Shown piece by piece: positions 1-7,105 of a stretch of DNA of 19,487 nt; the stretch's first letter is position 1; each line of letters begins with the position of its first letter. A program made the translations under genes and the position numbers. The notes beneath the pieces were generated by a model. It had not been told where the DNA came from. It saw nothing but the letters and a program-made list of their open reading frames with translations, and made no database searches. The stretch is from Minisyncoccota bacterium (GTDB taxonomy: Bacteria; Patescibacteriota; Minisyncoccia; Phycocordibacterales; Phycocordibacteraceae): positions 1 to 19,487 of the forward strand of contig JAGOSU010000008.1 in NCBI GenBank assembly GCA_018062165.1, given 5' to 3'.

Positions 1-61
1 CAACCACTCCTGCGACTATCACGAGGAGCAGCAGTACTCCCAGCGTTAGTTTGCGGCGCAT
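1..61 (-). CDS. N-terminus of a membrane-anchored or secreted protein (truncated by window)
   Basis: A minus-strand reading begins with ATG at 59-61 and runs off the left edge, giving 20 residues: MRRKLTLGVLLLLVIVAGVV. This is a short basic N-terminus followed by a strongly hydrophobic stretch, as in a signal peptide or N-terminal membrane anchor. The start lies 14 bases after the stop of the YCII-like gene on the same strand, so the two may be co-transcribed. No function can be assigned because the rest lies outside the window. Confidence 0.6.
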   Translation of the reverse strand, partial: MRRKLTLGVLLLLVIVAGVV

Positions 62-75
62 ATTCAAAGCCTAAC

Positions 76-423
76 CTACGACATTCCCGGCAGCACGTTT
101 GCACTCATGATGTCGATGGTTGCTTCGGGAATACCGAGGTGTGGGTGTCCGACAAACATTTCAGTCACTGCTTCGCGAGAAGGAGCTTCCACCAAGGAGT
201 ACAGCATGATGTCATTGCGCGCGTCCTTAGCGCCGTCTTGAGTCACGGTGGTGGTGGTACCTGCGCCTGCAGTCTCTAGAACCATTCCTCCATTCTTGGC
301 GCTCCAGGCGTCCCAGTCAGCTTTCATCTTTGATTCCATTGCATCGCGTTCAGCTGGGGGAGTTTTCATCCAGTCATCAAGTACAGAGGTAGGGCAGCGG
401 TAGAGAACGATGAATTTGCTCAT
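76..423 (-). CDS. YCII-related domain protein
   Basis: This 115-residue soluble protein begins MSKFIVLYRCPTSVLDDW and has a mixed alpha/beta pattern typical of the YCII/DGPF-like dimeric ferredoxin-fold proteins. A beta strand carries the N-terminal FIVLYR, and the C-terminal half has the sequence FVGHPHLGIPEATIDIMS. A central His followed by Pro (GHPHL) matches the position where YCII-like proteins often carry a conserved His. The family has few defined activities, so no reaction is proposed. It has no signal peptide or membrane segment and is probably cytoplasmic. No Shine-Dalgarno is visible before the ATG, and the candidate -10 is weak. The family call rests on overall pattern, not on a search. 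Confidence 0.6.
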   Translation of the reverse strand: MSKFIVLYRCPTSVLDDWMKTPPAERDAMESKMKADWDAWSAKNGGMVLETAGAGTTTTVTQDGAKDARNDIMLYSLVEAPSREAVTEMFVGHPHLGIPEATIDIMSANVLPGMS

Positions 424-487
424 GGTGATAGGTAGGTTATCCGCTCAGCGTAGCAGGCGGTTTCTATAAAGGAGATGAAGGCCGCTC

Positions 488-613
488 TTAGCCGCGCTTC
501 TTGGTGCTGGCTGCCTTGCGCGCAATCTTAGTAGCGATGCGCTTCTTGGTCTTGCGGGTCTTGTTGGGGTTACGCTTTGCGCTTACTCCCTGGGTTCCTC
601 TGCTCCATGTCAT
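488..613 (-). CDS. Small Lys/Arg-rich basic protein (41 aa)
   Basis: From the ATG at 611-613 this frame gives 41 residues. The C-terminal two thirds are extremely basic, including NPNKTRKTKKRIATKIARKA. Such a composition suggests nucleic-acid binding, like short histone-H1-like tails or extensions of ribosomal proteins, but no family is recognised. The same frame stays open upstream to 721, but that would overlap the MFS gene, and the upstream residues look non-coding, so the internal ATG was chosen. A weak TAACAA box lies 7 bases before the ATG (621-626), the spacing seen at stronger promoters in this window. It may be a chance frame. Confidence 0.4.
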   Translation of the reverse strand: MTWSRGTQGVSAKRNPNKTRKTKKRIATKIARKAASTKKRG

Positions 614-665
614 ACGTGCGTTGTTAGGTTTGTGTCCACAGAGTACTACGCCTCTCGCTACTCGC

Positions 666-1958
666 CTAGGCCGTAGCGTACCGCTCCGACAGGACCTTGT
701 AGGAGCGCGACCGCATTGCAAGTAGCGTTATCACTAAGCCAATCACCGACGCAAGGATAAAGACCAAGGCCATTCCACGTCCGGCGCCCACCCCAAACCA
801 CTCACCGATGAGTGCGACACCCGCGCCGGTGGTCATAAGCGGGATGAATACAAACTGTGCCAAAGGCCCCACTAGGAAGGCAGTAATTGGGGAGGCAGCG
901 TACTCAACGCTCTGTGCGAAGCCGAACACACGTCCTTGGCGCTCAAGTGGGACCACCTTTTGGATAATGGTGTGCTCGGTCGCTTCGATGAACGGGGAGA
1001 GAACAGTCCAGACCATGAGGCCTGCCGCAAGGAGATAGATAGACGGCTGGAGAGGGAAAATGATGGTTGCTGTCCACATGACCGCGTTAAGTATAAGCAG
1101 TGTGCGAAGAGGATTCTTCCCAAGTCCTTTCCGCGAGATGTAGAAGCCTCCAACGATAAAGCCGAGCGAAAGTACGCCCCACAGCATTCCCCAGACTTCC
1201 ACCGAGACGAGTGTAAGTCCGTACGGGTCCATGAGCGCCATGAAGACGCCTCCGAGAAAGTTGTTGAACGTCGTGAAGAAGATAAGAGCGAAGAGACCTG
1301 GAATAGTGCTGATGATTGCGATGGTCCCTCGGATGTCGAGCTTCTTAGGTTTGTCCTCTGTGTGCACAATCTCTGGTTCTGGAATCGACAGCAACGAAAG
1401 ATGCATGAGAGCGAGTACCGTAATGACGCAGCTTATAGCAACGATAGGGAGCATGCCCAAGTGCGCCAGCGCGAACCCTGAAGCAATGCCCGCACCAGAA
1501 GAGGAGAAGCCCATAATCATGCCGCTTATACCGTTGGCTCGGTCTCTCCGGTCCTCGGGAACGAGGATGGTCACCGTAATAGGGAGCGCGATACTGCGCA
1601 TGTTACTCAGGACAACGCCAAGCAAGAGGGAACAGATGAAGGCCCACATCCAGAGACTGGTGACAGTAGTGATGGCTCCTTCTGGAGCGAAGAGATAGAA
1701 GGCGAGTGCGAGTGCAAAGAAGAAGAGAGTGCCGAAGCTCGAAAGGAGCATGACCAATTTTTTCCTATGGTGGTCCACAATGCCACCGAACCAGAAGCCG
1801 GAAAGGGTAGCAATCACCATGTAGGCACCCGCGATAAGGGAGCTTGCGAGTACTGACTGCGTTTCGAGGTATACCCAGAAGATGGCCGCGAACCACAGGA
1901 AGAAGTTCGCGAGAGTGACGAGAAGGGAGTTGGCCGCTATTTGGTAGAAGGTTTTCAT
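666..1958 (-). CDS. MFS transporter
   Basis: This 430-residue protein is hydrophobic throughout, with a pattern consistent with about 12 transmembrane helices, the length and layout of major facilitator superfamily carriers. After helix 2 the loop GFWFGGIVDHHRKKL occupies the place of MFS motif A (G-x3-D-R/H-x-G-R/K-K), with the Asp and basic residues kept. The second half starts after a charged linker near residues 195-210 (EPEIVHTEDKPKKLD). The overall look is closest to drug or macrolide-efflux-type MFS proteins, but the substrate cannot be read from sequence. The start is the only ATG with a plausible -10 (TAGTAT, 1972-1977) upstream. It lies 47 bases from the metallo-hydrolase gene on the same strand. 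Confidence 0.8.
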   Translation of the reverse strand: MKTFYQIAANSLLVTLANFFLWFAAIFWVYLETQSVLASSLIAGAYMVIATLSGFWFGGIVDHHRKKLVMLLSSFGTLFFFALALAFYLFAPEGAITTVTSLWMWAFICSLLLGVVLSNMRSIALPITVTILVPEDRRDRANGISGMIMGFSSSGAGIASGFALAHLGMLPIVAISCVITVLALMHLSLLSIPEPEIVHTEDKPKKLDIRGTIAIISTIPGLFALIFFTTFNNFLGGVFMALMDPYGLTLVSVEVWGMLWGVLSLGFIVGGFYISRKGLGKNPLRTLLILNAVMWTATIIFPLQPSIYLLAAGLMVWTVLSPFIEATEHTIIQKVVPLERQGRVFGFAQSVEYAASPITAFLVGPLAQFVFIPLMTTGAGVALIGEWFGVGAGRGMALVFILASVIGLVITLLAMRSRSYKVLSERYATA

Positions 1959-1971
1959 GCGAAAGCACCCA

Positions 1972-1977
1972 ATACTA
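1972..1977 (-). promoter_or_regulatory. Possible -10 box for the MFS transporter gene
   Basis: TAGTAT on the minus strand lies 13 bases before the ATG at 1958, which would give a leader of about 6 bases. The gap is longer than at the other promoters in this window and no clear -35 is visible. A GT-loop inverted repeat (1983-1994) lies just upstream. Confidence 0.3.
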
Positions 1978-2005
1978 ACATTCCAACGTGTTGGTCACGG
2001 AGCAC

Positions 2006-2782
2006 TTACTCCGGATACCAATCGAGCAGCACCACTTCTATGTCAGGGTCCCCGGCGTTTACAAGCTCCTTGAAACGGTTGATGTCTGAGAGTCCGTCTT
2101 GTCCTCGATAGTGATAGGGATAGACCTGTGCGGGCTTGAAGGCGAGTACCGCATCAGCTGCTTCCTCAACACCCATCGTAAACGGAAGGTTCATTGGTAT
2201 GAAGGCAATATCAATGTTAGTGAGTGCGCGCATTTCCGGTATGCCTGCAGTATCGCCAGCGACATAGACGCGCAAGCCCTCTTTTTCAATTACATACCCG
2301 TTACCGCGACCCTTCGTATGACGACTGTCCGGAGACTCCGGCAGGTTGTACATAGGGAGCGCGAGGATGTCGAAATCGAGCTCGGTCGTGCGCTCGCCAT
2401 TGCCTAGAATCTGTGTGCGGGAGGCGAGGGTTTCGGGCAAGAGGTCCGCCACTGCTTGTGGGGCGATGATGGTTGCGTTGCCCATGACTGCATCGATCGT
2501 TGAGGTACTCAAGTGGTCGCCATGAATGTCAGTGAGGAGAATGAGGTCAGGAGCTGGTTGGCCCGCAAACGCCTCTGCGCCCCCAGTGGGGTCAGTGTAT
2601 ATGGCGAGATCTCCCCATTGAAGGATAGCTGTTGCGTGTGAGATGGGAATGACTTGCATAGAGGTGTTGTCGGGTGTGCCAGTGTCGCCTTGCTTTTCGT
2701 TATAAATATAGCTGTTAAAAGCATAAAACAGGAGCACCAGCACAAGTACAATCCCGACGAGCCAGTATAGGGTGGTTTTCAT
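2006..2782 (-). CDS. Membrane-anchored metallo-beta-lactamase-fold hydrolase (UlaG-like)
   Basis: The 258-residue protein starts with one N-terminal membrane helix (residues about 5-24), so the catalytic domain probably faces outward on the membrane. The domain carries LLTDIHGDHLS at residues 82-92, the metal-binding T-x-x-H-x-D-H loop. The first position, usually His, is Asp here, as I recall in a subset of UlaG-like proteins. VYVAGDTAG supplies the bridging Asp, and VYPYHYRGQ supplies the late His. These fit the broad MBL-fold hydrolase family, whose substrates vary widely (lactones, phosphodiesters, N-acyl lipids). The substrate here is unknown. A TATACT box ends 6 bases before the ATG, so the mRNA is probably leaderless. 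Confidence 0.8.
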   Translation of the reverse strand: MKTTLYWLVGIVLVLVLLFYAFNSYIYNEKQGDTGTPDNTSMQVIPISHATAILQWGDLAIYTDPTGGAEAFAGQPAPDLILLTDIHGDHLSTSTIDAVMGNATIIAPQAVADLLPETLASRTQILGNGERTTELDFDILALPMYNLPESPDSRHTKGRGNGYVIEKEGLRVYVAGDTAGIPEMRALTNIDIAFIPMNLPFTMGVEEAADAVLAFKPAQVYPYHYRGQDGLSDINRFKELVNAGDPDIEVVLLDWYPE

Positions 2783-2788
2783 AGGTTC

Positions 2789-2794
2789 AGTATA
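2789..2794 (-). promoter_or_regulatory. -10 box of a probable leaderless promoter (MBL-fold gene)
   Basis: TATACT on the minus strand, preceded by TTGA, ends 6 bases before the ATG at 2782. That places the expected transcript start at the A of the start codon. No -35 is obvious. Confidence 0.6.
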
Positions 2795-2804
2795 TCAAGG
2801 AGGT

Positions 2805-4118
2805 TTATTGAGACTGTGTGAAGACCTTCTTCTCAGCCTCACCGAAGTCATAGCTTGAGGAGAAGCGTTCTTCAAAAAGTTTCATCGCTAGCTCTCCTGC
2901 ATATTCCTTGCGTCGCGATGCGTAGTGCATGGCGAGAATCATCTCTTCGGGCTCTCCCACGCAATCGAGTGGCTTAAATCCTTCAATACCAAGAATCTGC
3001 CTGATGAGCGGCAAGAGGTGTCGCTTGGTATAGAGGTCGGCGCCAAACATTCGCACCACTTCCTTTTTTGGAAGGAAGGCTGAGAAGCAGGCAAAGAGAA
3101 ACACACACTTGGGACATTCGTTGCACCAGTAGGGCGTGCGTAAGAAGAGCTGCTCGAAGCGGGAATAGCAAAAGTAGGAGTTACAGCTTGTAACCGAGTG
3201 GAGATACTGCGGGTAGCGCACGAAACGTCGCACAATCTCAAGCTCGCTAAAGTTCCGCAACAGAGAGTGGGTTCGTATATCCGGCGTGATATAGCGTTGT
3301 ATGTAGTCGTTGGTTAACTTCTCTGCTTCAGAAGATTTACACCATTGATGGTTTACCGATAAGCCATGATAGGTGAGGTTCCCGATATCAGCACTCCGTT
3401 CATTAGAGAAGATAATCGAATCATACCCAAGAAGCTCTGCGAGCAAGGTAGCAACGAACGTGAAGGTTGAGACTGATGGATAGGCAGCCGATGTTCTATG
3501 CAACAGCGCGGCCAGATTGATGCGTGGATCACGACGGCGCGTGACGGTAGTAGTCTTTGCGCCTACCAGTTTTGCAATACGCTCGTGCGCCCGAGAGGGA
3601 GAGAACGCGAAGAAATCAAACGATGTACCGGACTCTTTCAGCAGTTCAGCGGACAGAATGGAGTCTTTGCCTGCTCCGTGTAAAAGAAGCGCTCGCGGTG
3701 GCCGCTCAAACCGCGCGGGCGGGGGAGCAACAGCAGACGCATCATAGGGAAACGCAATGAGGTCCTTGAACTCCATCTTCATTCGGTAGAAGAATTCTCC
3801 GAGACCATTGAGGTAGAGCGAGTCCCAGAACTGTGCCTGCTCGCGTGTGAGGGCAAACCCTTCAATACGCATGTTGTTTGTTGGAAAGACCGTCCAATAG
3901 TTAATCCCAATTATGAGAAGGAGTGCCCGAAGCGTTGGCTCAAGTACGGCTTTTGGCACCTTCTCCCATGCCTCCGATGGTACGTTCTTCAAGAAGAGCC
4001 GGTCAGTGTACGTCTGTATCTTTCCGCCTGGAAACTCCACGTGGTACGTGAAGCTGATGATGGAGCGAGCGGTATCAAGCGTGTAGGCACCGAAGGTAAA
4101 CGAGGAGGCACGAGGCAT
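2805..4118 (-). CDS. murL: MurL-like UDP-MurNAc-peptide glutamate epimerase candidate
   Basis: The 437-residue protein has a PP-loop-like nucleotide-binding motif, LLLHGAGKDS (residues about 144-153). This is followed by SNERSADIGN (238-247), VNHQWCKSSEAE (256-267) and a Cys cluster CNECPKC (332-338). That order resembles MurL, which as known from Xanthomonas epimerises the terminal L-Glu of UDP-MurNAc-L-Ala-L-Glu to D-Glu and so replaces glutamate racemase in wall synthesis. The match is from memory of motifs; another PP-loop ATPase is possible. The start at 4118 was chosen over the ATG three codons upstream because a TACGAT box then lies exactly 7 bases before it, while it would overlap the upstream ATG. 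Its promoter is divergent from that of the exchanger gene. Confidence 0.6.
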   Translation of the reverse strand: MPRASSFTFGAYTLDTARSIISFTYHVEFPGGKIQTYTDRLFLKNVPSEAWEKVPKAVLEPTLRALLLIIGINYWTVFPTNNMRIEGFALTREQAQFWDSLYLNGLGEFFYRMKMEFKDLIAFPYDASAVAPPPARFERPPRALLLHGAGKDSILSAELLKESGTSFDFFAFSPSRAHERIAKLVGAKTTTVTRRRDPRINLAALLHRTSAAYPSVSTFTFVATLLAELLGYDSIIFSNERSADIGNLTYHGLSVNHQWCKSSEAEKLTNDYIQRYITPDIRTHSLLRNFSELEIVRRFVRYPQYLHSVTSCNSYFCYSRFEQLFLRTPYWCNECPKCVFLFACFSAFLPKKEVVRMFGADLYTKRHLLPLIRQILGIEGFKPLDCVGEPEEMILAMHYASRRKEYAGELAMKLFEERFSSSYDFGEAEKKVFTQSQ

Positions 4119-4125
4119 TTTTGTC

Positions 4126-4131
4126 ATCGTA
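4126..4131 (-). promoter_or_regulatory. -10 box that decides the start of the MurL-like gene
   Basis: TACGAT on the minus strand ends 7 bases before the ATG at 4118. It overlaps the alternative in-frame ATG at 4127, which argues against that codon being the start. Confidence 0.5.
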
Positions 4132-4153
4132 GCATGTGGCGTGGTTGTGCTTT

Positions 4154-4181
4154 TTGCACTGGCACACCTTCGGTATATACT
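4154..4181 (+). promoter_or_regulatory. Sigma70-type promoter of the Na+/Ca2+ exchanger gene
   Basis: TTGCAC (4154-4159), a 16-base spacer, then TATACT (4176-4181). The -10 ends 9 bases before the ATG at 4191, so the leader is absent or about 2-3 bases long. Confidence 0.65.
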
Positions 4182-4190
4182 TTTGCCAAT

Positions 4191-5150
4191 ATGATGCTTA
4201 CCTACCTCTTATTTTTTGTGGGGTTTGTTGCCCTGATTAAGGGCGCTGATTTTTTGGTAACGGGGGCTTCATCGCTTGCGGCACGGTTCGGCGTCTCGGC
4301 GTTGGTAATTGGTCTCACCATAGTCGCGTTCGGCACCTCAGCACCGGAGCTGATAGTGAACCTCCTCGCTAGCTATAACGGGAATACGGATATTGCTATC
4401 GGTAACATTCTCGGTAGCAACATTGCCAACATCCTCCTTATACTCGGTATTTCAGCAATTATATTCCCACTTGCCGTTGGTCGCGGGACCGCATGGAAAG
4501 AAATCCCCTTTGCGTTTCTGGCGGTGGTGGTAATGGGCCTTATGGCCAGTGATGTGTTGTTTGATGGGGCAGCCATGTCAGCGATTACGCGCATTGACGG
4601 CCTTATCTTGCTGTCATTCTTTATTATCTTCCTCTATTACATTTTTAGTATTGCGAAGCAGGGTAGCAGCACCGAAACCGAGAAGCCGGTGGTGTACTCC
4701 TACACCAAATCAATCCTGCTCGTCTTAGGCGGTCTTGTTGGGTTGGCGGTAGGAGGGAAGTGGATTGTTGATGGTGCGGTTGCCTTCGCCACCAGTCTTG
4801 GTGTCAGCGAAGCGCTGATTGGGCTCACGATTGTTGCTGTCGGGACATCGCTCCCTGAACTCGCTACCTCCGCTATGGCTGCGTATCGGCGCAATGTTGA
4901 TATCGCCATCGGTAACGTAGTCGGTTCGAATATCTTCAATATCTTTTGGATTCTGGGCGTAAGCGCGACAATCTCACCGCTGCCATTCTCCTCAGCGTTG
5001 CAAGTAGATGTGCTGGTAACCTTGCTCGCCACCGCAGTACTCTTTCTTGCACTTTTTGTTGGCAAACGTCACATTCTTGAACGTTGGCAGGGTGTCGTTT
5101 TTGTATTGATGTACGCTGCCTATATCGCGTACTTGGTGATGCGCGGCTGA
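4191..5150 (+). CDS. Calcium/sodium antiporter (CaCA family, YrbG-like)
   Basis: This 319-residue inner-membrane protein has the two inverted alpha-repeats that define the cation/Ca2+ exchanger superfamily. The first is IVAFGTSAPELIVNLLA followed by AIGNILGSNIANILLILG. The second is IVAVGTSLPELATSAMA followed by AIGNVVGSNIFNIFWILG. The Glu in each (S/L)PEL and the Asn in GNxxGSN are the ion-binding residues of the family. About 10 membrane helices are expected. It probably exports Ca2+ in exchange for Na+. The reading frame is open back to 4041, but that part overlaps the divergent gene and its promoter, so the ATG at 4191 just after the TATACT box was chosen. The ATG at 4194 is equally possible. 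Confidence 0.92.
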   Translation: MMLTYLLFFVGFVALIKGADFLVTGASSLAARFGVSALVIGLTIVAFGTSAPELIVNLLASYNGNTDIAIGNILGSNIANILLILGISAIIFPLAVGRGTAWKEIPFAFLAVVVMGLMASDVLFDGAAMSAITRIDGLILLSFFIIFLYYIFSIAKQGSSTETEKPVVYSYTKSILLVLGGLVGLAVGGKWIVDGAVAFATSLGVSEALIGLTIVAVGTSLPELATSAMAAYRRNVDIAIGNVVGSNIFNIFWILGVSATISPLPFSSALQVDVLVTLLATAVLFLALFVGKRHILERWQGVVFVLMYAAYIAYLVMRG

Positions 5151-5165
5151 GAACCGTTCGCCTGG

Positions 5166-5171
5166 TATAGT
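5166..5171 (+). promoter_or_regulatory. Extended -10 of a leaderless promoter (Cys-rich protein gene)
   Basis: TGG-TATAGT (5163-5171) ends 7 bases before the ATG at 5179. The in-frame GTG at 5170 overlaps the box and is therefore unlikely to be the start. No -35 is visible. Confidence 0.6.
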
Positions 5172-5178
5172 GGGAATA

Positions 5179-5544
5179 ATGATAACTAAAGCTCAGCTTG
5201 TAGCTATACTCTTTGGCCTTATCGTCGGTGCTGGTGTTGGATATTACTTCGGGCACAACCAGGTGTTGAAGGAGACTCCTAACGCACCAATCACGTCTTT
5301 TGAGGAGTGCGCTGCCGCAGGATATCCAATTGCTGAATCGTATCCGGAGCAATGCTATACCCCAGATGGTAAGTCATTTGTACGAGTATTACCCACTATC
5401 CCTGAGGAGCCGATTGGTACACCCGAAGAACCATCGCGCCCAGAACCTGTTGCGTGTACTGCGGATGCCAAGATATGTCCAGACGGTAGCGGGGTAGGGC
5501 GCACAGGACCTAACTGCACCTTTCCTCCTTGTCCGGGTGAGTAG
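5179..5544 (+). CDS. Membrane-anchored protein with two small Cys-containing modules
   Basis: The 121-residue protein has one N-terminal membrane helix (about residues 6-22) and is otherwise exported. It carries two compact modules. The first, around residues 40-67, has the pattern SFEECAAAGYPIAESYPEQC with TPDGKSFV after it. The second, at the C-terminus, has CTADAKICPDGSGVGRTGPN and then C-x3-PCPGE. A Pro/Glu-rich linker (PEEPIGTPEEPSRPEP) joins them. Both modules recur in CPR surface proteins as I remember them, but their ligands are unknown to me. The paired Cys suggest disulfides outside the cell. The gene is convergent with the next, 5 bases apart. No enzymatic motif is visible. Confidence 0.75.
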   Translation: MITKAQLVAILFGLIVGAGVGYYFGHNQVLKETPNAPITSFEECAAAGYPIAESYPEQCYTPDGKSFVRVLPTIPEEPIGTPEEPSRPEPVACTADAKICPDGSGVGRTGPNCTFPPCPGE

Positions 5545-5549
5545 TGCAG

Positions 5550-6131
5550 CTAACGCCTTGCACGCTTACGTGCATGTTCAAGTGTGAGCGATTCAAACGT
5601 AAGTGCACTAAGAATAGCGACGACAATGAGTGCGGCGTACACACCTATCGCTTCGTTGTAGGAAACGGGAATGTGAAGCAGTACCCCAAGCGAGAGCGCA
5701 GAAATCCATGAGACGATGGAAACTGCACCAAGCGCAAAGCCGAGCCTGCGAAGCCCTTTTGCTTTTGGGTTGGTAATTACACCCGGCTCATTAATATGTG
5801 GGAATATATAGCGGTGGAGAAGCCAGCCGTTTACCGTAAGTGCGGCGACTATCGTCATTTTCGTCAAGAACTTTACGGACGCGAGGTACCCCTCTGGGTT
5901 TGAAAGGAAGAGCAGTGTGCCGGTAAGAATAATGCCACCGAGCGCGTACATCACTACCCGTGACAGAAATTGAATCGTAGAAACCTCAAAGCGTGAAAGC
6001 TTTTTATCAAAGCCAAAGCGGAGAACTAGCAGGTCTGTGACGATTGCGGTGCCCATGCCAGTTACAATCGCAAGCACATGGGCGATTACAAAGACATGTT
6101 TGTGTTCGGCAATAAAGGCGACGGGTTCCAT
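5550..6131 (-). CDS. Multi-pass membrane protein of unknown function
   Basis: The 193-residue protein has about five or six hydrophobic segments. It begins MEPVAFIAEHKHVFVIAHVL and ends in a basic tail (HARKRARR) that should sit in the cytoplasm. Several His residues lie in or near helices (HKHVFVIAH, LLHRYIFPH, VLLHIPV). The layout recalls small membrane families such as CopD-like or DUF2269-like proteins, where His may bind haem or metal, but the resemblance is weak. No strong -10 or Shine-Dalgarno precedes the ATG. The frame stays open some 20 codons upstream without another usable start codon. Confidence 0.65.
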   Translation of the reverse strand: MEPVAFIAEHKHVFVIAHVLAIVTGMGTAIVTDLLVLRFGFDKKLSRFEVSTIQFLSRVVMYALGGIILTGTLLFLSNPEGYLASVKFLTKMTIVAALTVNGWLLHRYIFPHINEPGVITNPKAKGLRRLGFALGAVSIVSWISALSLGVLLHIPVSYNEAIGVYAALIVVAILSALTFESLTLEHARKRARR

Positions 6132-6203
6132 AGAAAGAAGTGCAACAAGACTTTCGTCTACGATAGCAGATTTTTCTTCACTAGAAACCTATTATTTCAA
6201 ACC

Positions 6204-6220
6204 AAGCCTAGTGCGGGCTT
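6204..6220 (-). terminator. Weak hairpin after the histidine phosphatase gene
   Basis: AAGCC (6204-6208) and GGCTT (6216-6220) form a 5-bp stem with a 7-base loop, downstream of the stop at 6244 on the minus strand. It is followed by GGTTTG rather than a clean T-run, so it is at best a weak terminator. Confidence 0.25.
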
Positions 6221-6243
6221 CGCTGGGTAGAGGATGTTCGAAC

Positions 6244-7020
6244 TCACTGCAGGATAGTCGGCTGATTGTAGCTAATAACCTCCCATCCGTTGGTTTTCGA
6301 AAAACGCCCATGCCACGGGTGATAATCGCACACAGACACTCCTGCGTTCTCTGCTGGATTGAAGTAGGCGAGTTTCGCGTAGCTCGAAGCATGCAGCTCG
6401 TTCCGATAGAGCATGTAGGAGAGGATCATCTGTAAGAACGCGTGATGGGTGACTACAATTGTCTGTCGTGATGGGGCGAGCTCAAGGTAGCGCAGGCATT
6501 TTTTCGCTCGGGCTCTCAGGTCCTCAAAATTCTCCTCGTCTGAGAACCGGTAGGAATCTTCATGGTATGCGTACGCCGTGCGTCCCATCATCTCCTTCAC
6601 CTCAGGGTCGTCGACGCGTCTGCCGACGACGGCAGAGGGGTTTCTGCGCTCGGAGAGCAGGGGAGTAGCAGTGACCGCGACAGTCCCTTTCAATTCCTGC
6701 TGTATCAGCTTCGCGGTTTCCACCGCGCGTTCGTAGGGGCTTGAGTAGATTGCCTCTATGTGGCGTTTTCTGAAGGCGGTACCAGTTGCTCGTGCCTGCG
6801 CAACGCCCTTGGCGCTCAGTTTTCCATCCGCTCCCTGCTTGATGCCAGCTTCGTTCAACAGCGTCTCACCGTGACGTACGAAATAAAAGCGTTTTACCCT
6901 CAGTTGACTCCAGAGGAACACGACCAGCAAAGCAAGGGTGCCCACCAGAATACCCAGATGTTCTGGCGACAAAGAAAAAAAATAGCTGACTACAATGAAT
7001 AAGAAGACACCAAGATCCAT
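6244..7020 (-). CDS. Membrane-anchored histidine phosphatase (phosphoglycerate-mutase-like)
   Basis: From the ATG at 7020 the protein has 258 residues. Two hydrophobic segments near the N-terminus (about residues 4-17 and 22-39) anchor it. Then comes the histidine phosphatase domain: FVRHGETLLNEAG with the RHG catalytic motif at residues 49-51, YSSPYERAVETA carrying the second Arg of the pocket, and VVTHHAFLQM carrying the second catalytic His. It should hydrolyse a phosphoester through a phospho-His intermediate; the substrate is unknown. The frame extends upstream to 7107, but those residues overlap the divergent gene's promoter. A TATACT box lies exactly 7 bases before 7020, so that start was chosen. 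Confidence 0.85.
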   Translation of the reverse strand: MDLGVFLFIVVSYFFSLSPEHLGILVGTLALLVVFLWSQLRVKRFYFVRHGETLLNEAGIKQGADGKLSAKGVAQARATGTAFRKRHIEAIYSSPYERAVETAKLIQQELKGTVAVTATPLLSERRNPSAVVGRRVDDPEVKEMMGRTAYAYHEDSYRFSDEENFEDLRARAKKCLRYLELAPSRQTIVVTHHAFLQMILSYMLYRNELHASSYAKLAYFNPAENAGVSVCDYHPWHGRFSKTNGWEVISYNQPTILQ

Positions 7021-7027
7021 TTCATTC

Positions 7028-7033
7028 AGTATA
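7028..7033 (-). promoter_or_regulatory. -10 box that sets the start of the histidine phosphatase gene
   Basis: TATACT on the minus strand, preceded by a G-run, ends 7 bases before the ATG at 7020. It lies inside the longer open frame, which argues that the upstream part is not translated. Confidence 0.65.
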
Positions 7034-7093
7034 CCCCCGCACCGTTGCCACGTCTTTTGCTCCGTTGGGTGGAGGATGTATGCAACTACTTGG

Positions 7094-7099
7094 TATAGT
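7094..7099 (+). promoter_or_regulatory. Extended -10 of a leaderless promoter (GGCT-like gene)
   Basis: TTGG-TATAGT ends 6 bases before the ATG at 7106, the spacing expected if transcription begins at the start codon. No -35 is visible. Confidence 0.65.
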
Positions 7100-7105
7100 T
7101 GGTCC

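Noticed and set aside
614..721. Longer form (77 residues) of the small basic protein
   Set aside because: The extra residues overlap the end of the MFS gene and look like shadow coding, rich in Arg and Cys. No promoter precedes them.
936..1481. Plus-strand open frames of 150-180 codons opposite the MFS gene
   Set aside because: Highly charged, non-globular translations antisense to a clear membrane protein, with no start signal.
4041..4190. N-terminal extension of the Na+/Ca2+ exchanger back to 4041
   Set aside because: It would run through the divergent MurL-like coding start and both promoters. The hydrophobic family start is at the ATG at 4191.
6995..7105. N-terminal extension of the GGCT-like protein back to 6995
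   Set aside because: The family starts at MKYFAYGSN (7106), directly after a TATAGT box. The upstream part overlaps the opposite gene.
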